A stretch of DNA of 51,946 nucleotides from UBA2239 sp050177075 (lineage in GTDB: Bacteria; Pseudomonadota; Gammaproteobacteria; Burkholderiales; UBA9220), in the NCBI GenBank assembly GCA_050177075.1, contig JBFXHL010000005.1, forward strand, positions 1 to 51,946. Direction: 5' to 3'. This document shows, piece after piece, positions 34,838 through 42,847 of the stretch. Position 1 is the first letter of the stretch, and each line of letters starts with the position of its first letter. Below the pieces are notes generated by a model. That model made no database searches. It was not told the DNA's origin and saw only the letters and a list, made by a program, of their open reading frames with translations. The position numbers and the translations under genes are program-made.

Positions 34838-35551
34838 ATGACTCGGCCCACAGCAACGCGCCTCTTGCGGACCTTGCTCCCTCACCAGGACCCCCATCCG
34901 GCCAGCCACAGGGAAAAATTGATTTCGGCAGTGGGGGGCTTCGCCGGGATTTTACTGGTTCTGCTAGTCAGCGGCCGGGTCCTGGACTTTCATGGCGCCA
35001 CCCTGGTCGTGGCGTCCATGGGGGCCTCGGCGGTACTGCTGTTCGCCACGCCTCACAGCGCACTGTCCCAGCCCTGGTCGCTCCTCGGCGGGCACTTGAT
35101 TTCCGCCGCCATCGGCGTCGCCTGCGCACGGTTCCTGCCCAACCCCTTTTATGCAGGGGCCCTGGCGGTGGCGCTCTCCATCGGCGCGATGCACTACCTC
35201 CGCTGCCTCCACCCGCCTGGCGGGGCGACGGCGCTGGTGGCCGTGCTCGGCGGGGAGCCGGTGCGTGCCCTGGGGTTCGGATTCCTGGTGACGCCCGTGT
35301 TGGCCAATGTAACGATCATTCTCCTGGTGGCGGTGGCGGCGAACTATCTTTTCCCCTGGCGCCGCTACCCCCAGTGGCTGGCCGTGCCGAAAGAGGAGAC
35401 GGGCGCGGCGGCTGAAAAGTGCATGATCGCCCACAGCGACTTGGTTTACGCCCTGACGGAAATCGATTCGTTTATCGACGTCAGCGAGGAGGATTTGCTG
35501 CAGATTTACCACTTGGCGGTACGCCACAACCATGTGCTGGCGGAGGCCTGA
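34838..35551 (+). CDS. HPP family membrane protein
   Basis: 237 aa. Four to five transmembrane segments carry the name-giving motif LHPPGGATALVAVLGG (about 127). A soluble C-terminal tail (about 180-237, with HSDLVYALTEIDSFIDVSEE) follows; some HPP proteins have CBS domains there, but none is evident here. Some HPP proteins transport nitrite in chloroplasts; the substrate here is unknown. AGGAAGGA precedes the ATG. A 28-bp palindromic terminator follows. Confidence 0.88.
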   Translation: MTRPTATRLLRTLLPHQDPHPASHREKLISAVGGFAGILLVLLVSGRVLDFHGATLVVASMGASAVLLFATPHSALSQPWSLLGGHLISAAIGVACARFLPNPFYAGALAVALSIGAMHYLRCLHPPGGATALVAVLGGEPVRALGFGFLVTPVLANVTIILLVAVAANYLFPWRRYPQWLAVPKEETGAAAEKCMIAHSDLVYALTEIDSFIDVSEEDLLQIYHLAVRHNHVLAEA

Positions 35552-35629
35552 TCGCTTTTTTGAAGGGGCTGCTTCCCCCGCCATGCCGCACATCGGGCTC
35601 CCATAAGCCAAGATTCTGCTACCCTTGGC

Positions 35630-35662
35630 GTTGGGTCGGCGCCGGCGCCGACCCAACTTTTT
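35630..35662 (+). terminator. Perfect 28-bp GC-rich palindromic terminator after the HPP gene
   Basis: Bases 35630-35657 are a perfect 14+14 palindrome (arm GTTGGGTCGGCGCC), followed by T5 at 35658-35662. It forms a very stable stem with a T tail, 78 bp after the HPP stop and 20 bp before the DsrE gene. Confidence 0.85.
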
Positions 35663-35682
35663 CCTAATACCGAGGAACCGTC

Positions 35683-36168
35683 ATGACCGGTTTGTTCGCC
35701 GCCTGTTTTCTTTTCGCCTGGAGCGTTGTCGTCCTGGCCGCCGAAACCGTTCCCCACGTGGATATTCCGGTGGCGCTGGAGAAGGAGGACGTTGTCTTCA
35801 ACATGGACCACTTGGCCTTCGCGGGAGACATGCCCGTGGGAATCAACTACATGCACCTGCAGGCGGAGCGGATGAAGACGCACGGGACCAAGGGCCGCAT
35901 CATCGCCATCTTCCACGGCGACGGGGCCTACATGACCCTCAACGACGCGGCGTACAACGCCCACCGGGGCGTGACCACGGGCAATCCCTACAAGGGCCTG
36001 ATCCGGCAGCTGCAATAGGAGGGGGTGCAGATCGAGGAATGCGTCAACTCCATGAAGAACAACCACTGGGTCAACGCCGACCTGCTGCCGGGGGTGAAGG
36101 TGAACGGCGGCGCCGTGGCCCGGCTCATCCAGTTGGAACAGCAGGGTTTCATCCAGATCCAGCCCTGA
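35683..36168 (+). pseudogene. DsrE family protein gene interrupted by in-frame TAG
   Basis: The frame from ATG 35683 encodes a signal peptide (about 1-20) and a DsrE-like domain (VVFNMDHLAFAGDMPVGINY, AIFHGDGAYMTLNDAAYN), then stops at a TAG (36016-36018). The same frame resumes at once with EGVQIEECVNSMKNNHWVN and runs to a TGA at 36166-36168, completing a normal-looking ~161-aa DsrE protein. A single base change (for example AAG or CAG to TAG) explains it. The lost part contains the conserved Cys region (EECVNSMKN). GAGGAA is a suitable ribosome-binding site. Translation would give 111 aa unless the stop is read through. An AGGAGG overlaps the TAG, but the nearest in-frame GTG is only 2 nt away. 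Confidence 0.85.
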
Positions 36169-36185
36169 ACGGGACGGCGGGCCTT

Positions 36186-37070
36186 CTAGTCCGCCGTTTC
36201 TCCCTCCGCGCCCGATTCCCAGTTGCCGGGGGCCATCGCTTTCTCCAGGAATTCCGTTACCGCCGCGCCGTGGGAGTCGATCTCCCCCGCCGGGTCGTGG
36301 CCGCCGCCCGGCAACAGGTAGAGGGTGGCGTTTTCCCCCGCCTCCCGCAGGGCGAGGGCTTCCCCCACCGGCACCGTTTCGTCCTCCTCGCCGTGCACCA
36401 GCAGCACGGGGCACTTCACCCGGCGGATGGTGTGGAGGGGGGCGATGGCGTCGAAGGGGACGCCGATGGTTTTTTCCACGTGGCGCAGGATATAGCGGCC
36501 CAGGGGGTGGTGGGGGATTTTCCGGCTGGCGAGGAAGCGGCGCATCATGCTTTCCGGATGGGCGAAGGCGGCGACGCTGACCACGGCGGCTACTCTGTCG
36601 CAACGGGAAGCGGCCAGGAGGGCCGCCCCGGCGCCCACGGAGTGGCCCAGGACGGCGAGGCGGCTCGGGTCCACGGCGGGGTGGCGGGCCAGCCAGTCCA
36701 GGGCGTGCTCCAGATCCTCGGCGAAGCGGGGCAGGGAGGCGAAGGTGTCGTGGTCGCTGCGGCCGTGGCAGCGGGCGTCGAACAGCAGCACGCCGTAGCC
36801 GGTCCGGTGCAGGCGGGGAGCGAGGGGCAGCATCATTTCGGCGTTGCCGCCCCATCCGTGGAGCAGCACGACGGCGGGAGCGGGGTTCGAGGGGGGAGGA
36901 ATGAACCAAGCGAAGAGGCGCTTGCCGTTGGCCGTAGGGATCGAAACTTCATCGAAAGCCAAGCCGAAATCGGCGGGGGTCCCTCGCTCTTTCACGCGCG
37001 GCGGGCGGAAGCCGAGGCGGATGAGGCCGTGGAGAGGGGCGAGGAGCAGCGCGGCGAGGGCACGCTGCAT
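36186..37070 (-). CDS. Alpha/beta hydrolase
   Basis: 294 aa. An N-terminal hydrophobic segment (MQRALAALLLAPLHGLIRLG) may be a membrane anchor. The hydrolase core has the oxyanion segment VVLLHGWGGNAEM, nucleophile elbow GHSVGAG (Ser about 143), acid in HGEEDETVPV and catalytic His in PGGGHDP. The substrate is unknown. The start overlaps the ABC exporter stop codon (TGATG), so the two are translationally coupled. Confidence 0.9.
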   Translation of the reverse strand: MQRALAALLLAPLHGLIRLGFRPPRVKERGTPADFGLAFDEVSIPTANGKRLFAWFIPPPSNPAPAVVLLHGWGGNAEMMLPLAPRLHRTGYGVLLFDARCHGRSDHDTFASLPRFAEDLEHALDWLARHPAVDPSRLAVLGHSVGAGAALLAASRCDRVAAVVSVAAFAHPESMMRRFLASRKIPHHPLGRYILRHVEKTIGVPFDAIAPLHTIRRVKCPVLLVHGEEDETVPVGEALALREAGENATLYLLPGGGHDPAGEIDSHGAAVTEFLEKAMAPGNWESGAEGETAD

Positions 37071-38857
37071 CAGTGCTGGAGAGTGCCGTAGAGCTTGCTG
37101 TATAGCCCTTTGGCCTGGATGAGGTCCTCGTGGGCGCCCTCCTCGACGATGTGGCCGTCCTCGAAGACGTACACCCGGTCGGCCTGTTTCACCGCCGAGA
37201 GGCGGTGGGCGATGATGAGGGTGGTGCGGTCCTTGAGGAATTCCCGCAAAGCGTCGTGGAGCCGGGCTTCGGTTTCGGCGTCCAGGGCCGAGGTGGCTTC
37301 GTCGAGGATGACCACCTTGGGGTCCGAGAGCACCATCCGCGCCACGGCCAGCCGCTGGCGCTGGCCGCCGGAGAGGCGCACCCCCTGGCGGCCCACCAGG
37401 GCATCAAGGCCGTCAGGCTGTTCGGCGATGGCGTCCTTCAACTGGGCCACTTCCAGGGCCCGCCACAGGGCGTCGTCGGGGAATTCCCGTCCCAGGGTGA
37501 GGTTGTTGCGCACCGTGTCGTTGAAGATGGCGGGGTGCTGGAGAACGGTGGCGACGTTCTCCCGCACCACTTCGAGGCCGATGTCCGTCACCGGCACGCC
37601 GTCGAAGTAAAGCTGCCCGTCCGTCACGGGGTAGAGGCCGAGGATGACCTGCACCAGGGTGGACTTTCCGCCGCCGGAGGCGCCTACCAGGGCCACTTTC
37701 TCGCCGGGGGCGATGTCCAGGTCGACACCGTTGAGGACCCGGGGACCGTCGCCGTAGCGGAAGGAGACCCCATCCACCTTCACCCCGACGGTGGTCTTGC
37801 CGGCGAAGGGGTTCTTCAGGTGGGGATAGTGGGGCTCCTCCTTCAGCCCCAGGAGGCGGTTGATGCGCCCCAGGGCGGCCTTGGCGCCGTAATAGGCGTA
37901 CTGGATGCCGAGGATTTCCTGCACTGGCTGCATCATGAACCACAGGTAGCCAAAGACGGCCATCATCTCGCCGACGCTGAGATTGGAATAGACCACCATC
38001 AGCATGCTGATGGCGCGGAAGACGTCGAAACCCAGCAGGAACACCATGAAGGAGAGGCGCCCGGCGGCGTCGCTCTTCCAGGAGAAGGCGGCGGCATGGG
38101 TCTGGATGCCCTTCGCGGCGTCGGCGACCCGGGCCAGATAGTGGCGCTCCCGGTTGACGGCGCGAATCTGCTGGATGGCGTCCAGGGTCTCCGTCAGCGC
38201 CTGCTGGAACAGCTCGAAGGCGCTGTTCTCGCGCTTTTTCAGCTCCTTCACCTTCTTGCCGAGGACGGTGGTGAAGTAGATCACCACCGGGTTCATGAGG
38301 AGGATGAACAGGGCCAACTGCCAGTGCATCCACAGCAGCACCACGGCGGTGCCGACGATGGACAGCACCGCCACCAGGAACTTGCTGGTGGTGACGCCGA
38401 TGAAGTCGTCCACCGCGTTGAGGTCGGTGACGAAGTGGGAGGTGACGGCGCCGCTGCCCAGGGTTTCGTACTCGGATAGGGCGATGCGGTTGAGGCGCTG
38501 GAGCAGGGCGGCGCGCAGGCGGTAGGCGACGTCCTTGGAGATCAGGGTGAAGTTGCGGCTTTGCCACACCCCCAGCAGGGCGGCGGTGACCCGCATCACC
38601 AGGGTGGCGACGAGCACCATGGCGACGTAGAGCACCGGGCCGTGCCAGGAGGTGGGGAACAGGCGGTCGATCATGCCCACCATGGGACCGGGCTTGTGCA
38701 GCAGCACTTCGTCCACCAGCAGGGGCATCAGCAGGGGAATGGGGACGCTCACCAGGGCGGCGAGGACGGCCAACAGATGGGCGGCGATCAGCTCCCGGCG
38801 GTGTTCCAGGACGATATCGGCGATGTGGTGCCAGGTATAGGCGGTGGGGGCTTTCAT
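37070..38857 (-). CDS. ABC exporter, fused permease and ATPase (MsbA-like)
   Basis: 595 aa. Six transmembrane helices (about 20-330) are followed by a nucleotide-binding domain (about 355-590) with Walker A GASGGGKST, signature LSGGQRQRLAVAR, Walker B VVILDEATSALD and the H-loop LIIAHRLSAV. It forms a homodimer exporting lipids, drugs or peptides. The substrate cannot be fixed from sequence. It starts directly after the stop of the interrupted gene at 38858-39172 and overlaps the hydrolase gene, forming a three-gene set. Confidence 0.95.
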   Translation of the reverse strand: MKAPTAYTWHHIADIVLEHRRELIAAHLLAVLAALVSVPIPLLMPLLVDEVLLHKPGPMVGMIDRLFPTSWHGPVLYVAMVLVATLVMRVTAALLGVWQSRNFTLISKDVAYRLRAALLQRLNRIALSEYETLGSGAVTSHFVTDLNAVDDFIGVTTSKFLVAVLSIVGTAVVLLWMHWQLALFILLMNPVVIYFTTVLGKKVKELKKRENSAFELFQQALTETLDAIQQIRAVNRERHYLARVADAAKGIQTHAAAFSWKSDAAGRLSFMVFLLGFDVFRAISMLMVVYSNLSVGEMMAVFGYLWFMMQPVQEILGIQYAYYGAKAALGRINRLLGLKEEPHYPHLKNPFAGKTTVGVKVDGVSFRYGDGPRVLNGVDLDIAPGEKVALVGASGGGKSTLVQVILGLYPVTDGQLYFDGVPVTDIGLEVVRENVATVLQHPAIFNDTVRNNLTLGREFPDDALWRALEVAQLKDAIAEQPDGLDALVGRQGVRLSGGQRQRLAVARMVLSDPKVVILDEATSALDAETEARLHDALREFLKDRTTLIIAHRLSAVKQADRVYVFEDGHIVEEGAHEDLIQAKGLYSKLYGTLQH

Positions 38858-39172
38858 CTAGACCTGGTCATCCCGCAGGGCGCGTAGGCCGGCGGGCATT
38901 TTCCAGTTCTGCCGATTCCAGCCCTCGATGTCCAACAGGGTATCGAGGCACTGCTCCATGCGCTGATGGGTGTCCCGGGCGGTGTCGGCGATCAGGCGGT
39001 GGATGGTGTCGTTGCCGGGTTGGCTGTCAATGCATTCACTCTGGTAGGCGTGGAGGCGGCGCAGGCGCAGAACCTGTTCGGCCACTTGGGCCGGGCAGGC
39101 GCATTAGTAGATCATCGCCTCGGTGATGATGCTTTCCAGGTCGGCATCGGTGAAAAGCTTGGCGAGTTCCAT
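38858..39172 (-). pseudogene. Small unrecognised gene interrupted by in-frame TAA
   Basis: From the ATG at 39172 the frame reads MELAKLFTDADLESIITEAM and then IY, reaching a TAA (39106-39104) after 22 codons. The same frame then continues CACPAQVAEQVLRLRRLH for 82 further codons to a TAG at 38858. The downstream part is clearly protein-like (NDTIHRLIADTARDTHQRME, LLDIEGWNRQNWKMPAGLRA), so the whole ~104-codon frame looks like one small soluble helical protein split by a single stop. A GTG at 39085 could start a 75-aa remnant. Stop and start codons of this gene and the ABC exporter are adjacent. The family is not recognised. Confidence 0.7.
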
Positions 39173-39203
39173 GGTCAAGAGGTCATGACATGAAAAGAGG
39201 GCG

Positions 39204-39929
39204 TTAGCTTACCATGGGGAGCAAAGGGCAAGCCACCGGCAGGGGATGGCGCAGCTCGATGCCGGCGGGGCTGATCTCGGCCCGGTAGGCGATGGCTTCC
39301 ATTCCCCGGTTCATGGCCTCCCGCAGGGTGCGGCCGTAAACGGGGTCGATGGCGTCGGCGGGGCGCACTTCCGCCACGTCCCTTCGCTGGACGCAGAAGC
39401 ACAGCACGGCCCGGTGGCCGGCCTCGGCCATGGCGGCCAGTTCCCGCAGGTGCTTGGCGCCCCGCCCGCTCACCGCGTCGGGGAAGATGGCGACGCCATT
39501 TTCCACGGCGGCGGTGACGTTCTTGACTTCCACGTAGCAGGACGGGCCGTCGCCTTCCAGCAGCAGATCGACGCGGCTGTTCTCGGCGCCGAAGCGCACT
39601 TCGCGGCGGATGCGCGAGTAGCCTTGCAGTTCGGCAATGGCGCCGTTGGCGATGGCTTCTTCCACCAGCCGGTTGGCGAGGCCGGTGTTGACCCCCACCA
39701 GCACCTCCGGCAGGGCCTCGACGATTTCCCAGGTAAAGGGGAGCTTGCGCTGGGAGTTGGCGGACCGGGACAGCCACACACGGCTGCCCGGCTCCTTGCA
39801 GCCGAGCATGGAGCCGGTGTTGGGACAGTGGGCGGTGACGGTGGAGCCGTCCGCCAGCGCCACATCCGCCAGGAAGCGCTGGTAGCGCTTCAGCAGGCGG
39901 CCTTCCAGCAGGGGGGAGGGGAACAGCAA
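39204..39929 (-). CDS. sfsA: DNA/RNA nuclease SfsA
   Basis: 241 aa. The family blocks are visible: GRLLKRYQRFLADV, HCPNTGSMLGC, RSANSQRKLPFTWEIVE, GVNTGLANRLVEEA, and the nuclease-like RVDLLLEGDGPSCYVEVKNVT. SfsA was first described as a sugar-fermentation regulator and has a PD-(D/E)XK-like core. The start is a TTG (39929), with AGGAAA upstream lying in the trxA 3' end; the stop of thioredoxin is 1 bp away, so they are probably co-transcribed. Confidence 0.93.
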   Translation of the reverse strand: MLFPSPLLEGRLLKRYQRFLADVALADGSTVTAHCPNTGSMLGCKEPGSRVWLSRSANSQRKLPFTWEIVEALPEVLVGVNTGLANRLVEEAIANGAIAELQGYSRIRREVRFGAENSRVDLLLEGDGPSCYVEVKNVTAAVENGVAIFPDAVSGRGAKHLRELAAMAEAGHRAVLCFCVQRRDVAEVRPADAIDPVYGRTLREAMNRGMEAIAYRAEISPAGIELRHPLPVACPLLPMVS

Positions 39930-39930
39930 A

Positions 39931-40311
39931 TTACTGTTCGTTTTCCTGGTTGACTTGCTCTTCGGCGATCTGGCGGTGAACCTCGGCCATGTCCAGTTCC
40001 TTGGCCTTGCCGATGATTTCCTCCAGGGCGCTGCCGGGCAGGGCGCCGGGCTGGGAGAAGAGGATGACCTTCTCGCGGAAGATCATCAGGGTGGGGATGG
40101 AACGGATGCCGAAGGCGCCGGCCAGTTCCTGCTCTTCTTCGGTGTTGACCTTGGCGAAGACCACGTCGGGGTATTTCTCGGAAATGGCTTCGTAGGTGGG
40201 GGCGAAGGATTTGCAGGGGCCGCACCAGGGGGCCCAGAAGTCCACGATCACCATGTCGTTGCCGACGATGGTCTGTTCGAAATTGTCCTTGTTCAAATCT
40301 ACGGTTGCCAT
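39931..40311 (-). CDS. Thioredoxin
   Basis: 126 aa. The thioredoxin fold has the active site FWAPWCGPCKSF (Cys about 29 and 32) and the cis-Pro in IRSIPTLMIF. It is about 15-20 residues longer than classical TrxA, with an acidic, helical C-terminal tail (AEVHRQIAEEQVNQENEQ). The ATG at 40311 starts the standard fold; upstream in-frame codons are not convincing. It is a cytoplasmic disulfide reductase. Sequence alone does not show whether it is the main TrxA. Confidence 0.93.
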   Translation of the reverse strand: MATVDLNKDNFEQTIVGNDMVIVDFWAPWCGPCKSFAPTYEAISEKYPDVVFAKVNTEEEQELAGAFGIRSIPTLMIFREKVILFSQPGALPGSALEEIIGKAKELDMAEVHRQIAEEQVNQENEQ

Positions 40312-40453
40312 GGCGGCTCCTTGGGTTGTGCGCCGGGGCGCGATTCGGGGGTGAAAGAGAGAGGGACGGGGACTGACTGCGCGGCAGGAAGAAGCGCCCA
40401 AAACCTTTCGGCGATAAGCATTACCTTAACATCTTGAGGTCGGATGCGCCACT

Positions 40454-40483
40454 TTCAAGGACCGGCAAAGGGTTGGCTATAAT
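40454..40483 (+). promoter_or_regulatory. Probable promoter of the GT-B-like gene
   Basis: TTCAAG (40454-40459) and a consensus -10 TATAAT (40478-40483) are 18 bp apart, 28 bp upstream of the ATG at 40512. The 200-bp gap also holds the divergent trxA start. Confidence 0.55.
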
Positions 40484-40511
40484 CGTCGCTGGCTCCCTAA
40501 CCTGGATAAGC

Positions 40512-41579
40512 ATGCCCCATCTGCTGGTGGATATTTCCTCCCACGGCTTCGGTCACGTGGCCCAGACCGCGCCGGTGGTCAACGAACTCTGCCGCCGCGT
40601 TCCCGATTTGCGGGTGACCGTGCGCTGCGCCGTGCAGGAGGCTTTTCTGGCCCAGCGCTTCGAGTGCCCGTTCGCCCACCTTCCCCTGTCCCTGGATTTC
40701 GGCCTGGTGATGGCCAATGCCGTGGACGTGAAGGCAGCGGAGAGCGCCGCCGCCTACCGTGCCTTCCATGCCGGTTGGGAGCAGCGGGTGGAGCGGGAGG
40801 CCTTGGCCGTGGCCTTGCTGCAGCCGGACCTGCTGCTGGCCAACGTGCCCTACCTTTCCCTGGCGGCGGCCAAGCTCGCCGAGGTGCCGGCGGTGGGACT
40901 GTGTTCCCTCAACTGGGCCGACATCGCCACGCCCTATTGCGGCGCTGAGCCGGGCTGGGCGGAAATCCGGGGTCAGATGCTGGCGGCCTACAACAGCGCC
41001 GCCGCCTTCCTCAAGATACGTCCCGCCCTGCCCATGGCGGACTTGGCCAACGGCCGCGAAATCGGGCCCGTCGTGCGGCCGGGGCGCCGCTGCCGGGAGG
41101 AACTGGCCGCCGCCCTGGGGTCGGCGGAGAAACGGGTACTGGTGGCCATGGGGGGAATGGAGTTCCGCCTGCCCATGGAAGCCTGGCCCCGTTTGCCGGG
41201 CGTCCGCTGGCTGGTGCCGGCGTCCTGGAATGTGGCGCGGGAGGACGTTTCCCCGTGGGAGGCGGCGGGGCTGCCCTTCGGCGACCTATTGGCGTCCTGC
41301 GACGCCGTTCTGACCAAGCCCGGCTACGGCACCTTCGCCGAGGCGGCCTGCGCCGGCGTGCCGGTGCTCTATGCCGCCCGCTGGGATTGGCCGGAGGAAC
41401 CCCATCTGGCCGCCTGGCTACGGCAGTACGGAACCTGTCTGGAGGTGGAGCGGCAGCGGTTGGAGACGGGGGAGGTGGGCGATCTGCTGGAGGCCCTGTG
41501 GCGTCAGCCCCGGCCCCATCCGCCCGTGCCCAGCGGCGCCGCCGAGGCGGCGGATTACCTGGTTTCCTTCTTCGCCTGA
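40512..41579 (+). CDS. GT-B-fold glycosyltransferase-like protein (MurG/UGT-like)
   Basis: 355 aa. The N-terminus HLLVDISSHGFGHVAQTAPV has the glycine-rich loop seen in GT-B transferases (similar to the N-terminal half of plant arabinokinases). The C-terminal domain carries the UDP-sugar site-like CDAVLTKPGYGTFAEAACAG (about 260-279). No signal peptide is seen. The substrate is unknown. The 3' end overlaps the convergent thioredoxin/CcdA-like gene by 25 bp. Confidence 0.8.
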   Translation: MPHLLVDISSHGFGHVAQTAPVVNELCRRVPDLRVTVRCAVQEAFLAQRFECPFAHLPLSLDFGLVMANAVDVKAAESAAAYRAFHAGWEQRVEREALAVALLQPDLLLANVPYLSLAAAKLAEVPAVGLCSLNWADIATPYCGAEPGWAEIRGQMLAAYNSAAAFLKIRPALPMADLANGREIGPVVRPGRRCREELAAALGSAEKRVLVAMGGMEFRLPMEAWPRLPGVRWLVPASWNVAREDVSPWEAAGLPFGDLLASCDAVLTKPGYGTFAEAACAGVPVLYAARWDWPEEPHLAAWLRQYGTCLEVERQRLETGEVGDLLEALWRQPRPHPPVPSGAAEAADYLVSFFA

Positions 41580-42802
41580 TTTCTGCGCCGCCCCAGCAGG
41601 GCGGTGATTCCCACGGCAACCCCAACCAGGCCCGCGGCCGTGGCCGGGCTGGACAGCCATTGGGGCGCCAGGAGCAGCAGCAGGCCCAGTCCCAGCATCA
41701 TCAGCCCCGACAGCAGTTTCAGCCGGCGGCCTTCCTCTTCGCCGAGCTTGCGGGATTTCCGCGCCAGGACGAAGGCCGCCACGATGAGGACGAGGGGGAT
41801 GACATAAACCAGGTTGTAAAAGACGAGATAGGCGTAATAGCCGGCGGGGGACAGGGGGTGGAGGGTAAGCGCGCGGGTGTAGACCATGGGAAAACCCGCG
41901 GTGCAGAGCAGCTCGTAGGTGTTGGCGACGACGGCGAGGAGCGCGGCGCCGGCCAACAAGGGCAAGGTGCCCTGAACCGCCAGCAGGCTGCGCATGCGCT
42001 GGTAGAGACGGGGCTTGGCCCCGTCAGGAATGCTGAAGGACGGCCCCCGGCCGGGCAGGAAGAAATCCTTGATGTTGGCGGCGGCCACCGCCAGGGCCAC
42101 GGCGCCAGCGGCCAGGGTGGCGAGACGGAGTTCGCCGAGGAGGAGAAAGATGTTGAGCCAGGCGGCCATGAAAACGAAGTAGGCCAGGCCGGAAAAAAAC
42201 ACGAACACCGTTCCCACCAAGGCCATGCGGCCCCGGCTGGGTTCGTGGACCAAAAGGCTGAGGAGGAACAGGAGGACGAAGAAGGCGCAGGGGTTGAAGG
42301 CGTCCAGGCCCGCCAGGACCACCGTCAGCAGGGGCAGGGAAGCAACCTCGGTGTCCAGCCGGCCGAGGAGGGGGAGCTCGATGGCGGGAGCGGCGGAGAC
42401 GCGGGAAGCTTGGGCGGCTCCCTGGCGGCGGCAAGATTCCAGGGCCTGCTCCAGGGCGGCGCCGGTGGTGGTGGCGGAGCGGTAGCCGGTCCAGAGCTGG
42501 CCGCAGAAGAGGAAACCGGGGACGCTTTCCGCCCGTTGCCCGATTTCGTTCGCCATCGCCTGATACAGGGCGGCATTGACGGCGCTGCCGCCGACCTCGT
42601 GGCTGTGCAATACCAGCCAGGGGTGGCGGCCCGGGAGGTCGTCCACGAAGGGTTTTGCCTCCAGGCAGTGGGGACAGCCGGCGGACCAGAAGAAATAGAG
42701 GTGGACGCGGGTTTCTCCCGCGGTATCCCGGTCGGTCCAGATGGTGGCGGAGGCCGTGGTCGTGGCAAGCACGAGCAACAGGCCGAGTAAAAACGGTTTC
42801 AT
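41555..42802 (-). CDS. Membrane protein with periplasmic thioredoxin domain and CcdA/DsbD-like transmembrane domain
   Basis: 415 aa from the ATG at 42802, chosen because it begins a signal peptide (MKPFLLGLLLVLATTTASA). A thioredoxin-like domain follows (about 25-130; active site FWSAGCPHCLEAKPF). Six or more membrane helices (about 155-405) include the Cys-bearing AFNPCAFFVL and TYELLCTAGFP, matching the pair of membrane Cys in CcdA/DsbD-type thiol relays. Inference: it moves reducing power across the membrane to a periplasmic partner. The domain order (thioredoxin first) is the reverse of DsbD's C-terminal layout. Confidence 0.85.
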   Translation of the reverse strand: MKPFLLGLLLVLATTTASATIWTDRDTAGETRVHLYFFWSAGCPHCLEAKPFVDDLPGRHPWLVLHSHEVGGSAVNAALYQAMANEIGQRAESVPGFLFCGQLWTGYRSATTTGAALEQALESCRRQGAAQASRVSAAPAIELPLLGRLDTEVASLPLLTVVLAGLDAFNPCAFFVLLFLLSLLVHEPSRGRMALVGTVFVFFSGLAYFVFMAAWLNIFLLLGELRLATLAAGAVALAVAAANIKDFFLPGRGPSFSIPDGAKPRLYQRMRSLLAVQGTLPLLAGAALLAVVANTYELLCTAGFPMVYTRALTLHPLSPAGYYAYLVFYNLVYVIPLVLIVAAFVLARKSRKLGEEEGRRLKLLSGLMMLGLGLLLLLAPQWLSSPATAAGLVGVAVGITALLGRRRNQAKKETR

Positions 42803-42847
42803 GAAATAAATGGGCAGCAAGGGCTCAGCCCTTACTATAGGAAACCT

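Noticed and set aside
35683..36168. TAG as a pyrrolysine codon
   Set aside because: No sign of pyrrolysine genes in the window, and the DsrE family does not use it; a nonsense mutation is simpler.
36023..36168. Independent small gene after the TAG using the AGGAGG
   Set aside because: The nearest in-frame GTG is only 2 nt from the Shine-Dalgarno sequence and the ATG about 30 nt, so spacing is poor; the continuous frame is better explained as one broken gene.
41255..42790. 511-codon plus-strand frame across the thioredoxin/CcdA-like gene
   Set aside because: Highly Gln/Glu/Gly-rich shadow translation; the opposite strand encodes a protein with signal peptide, CPHC site and membrane helices.
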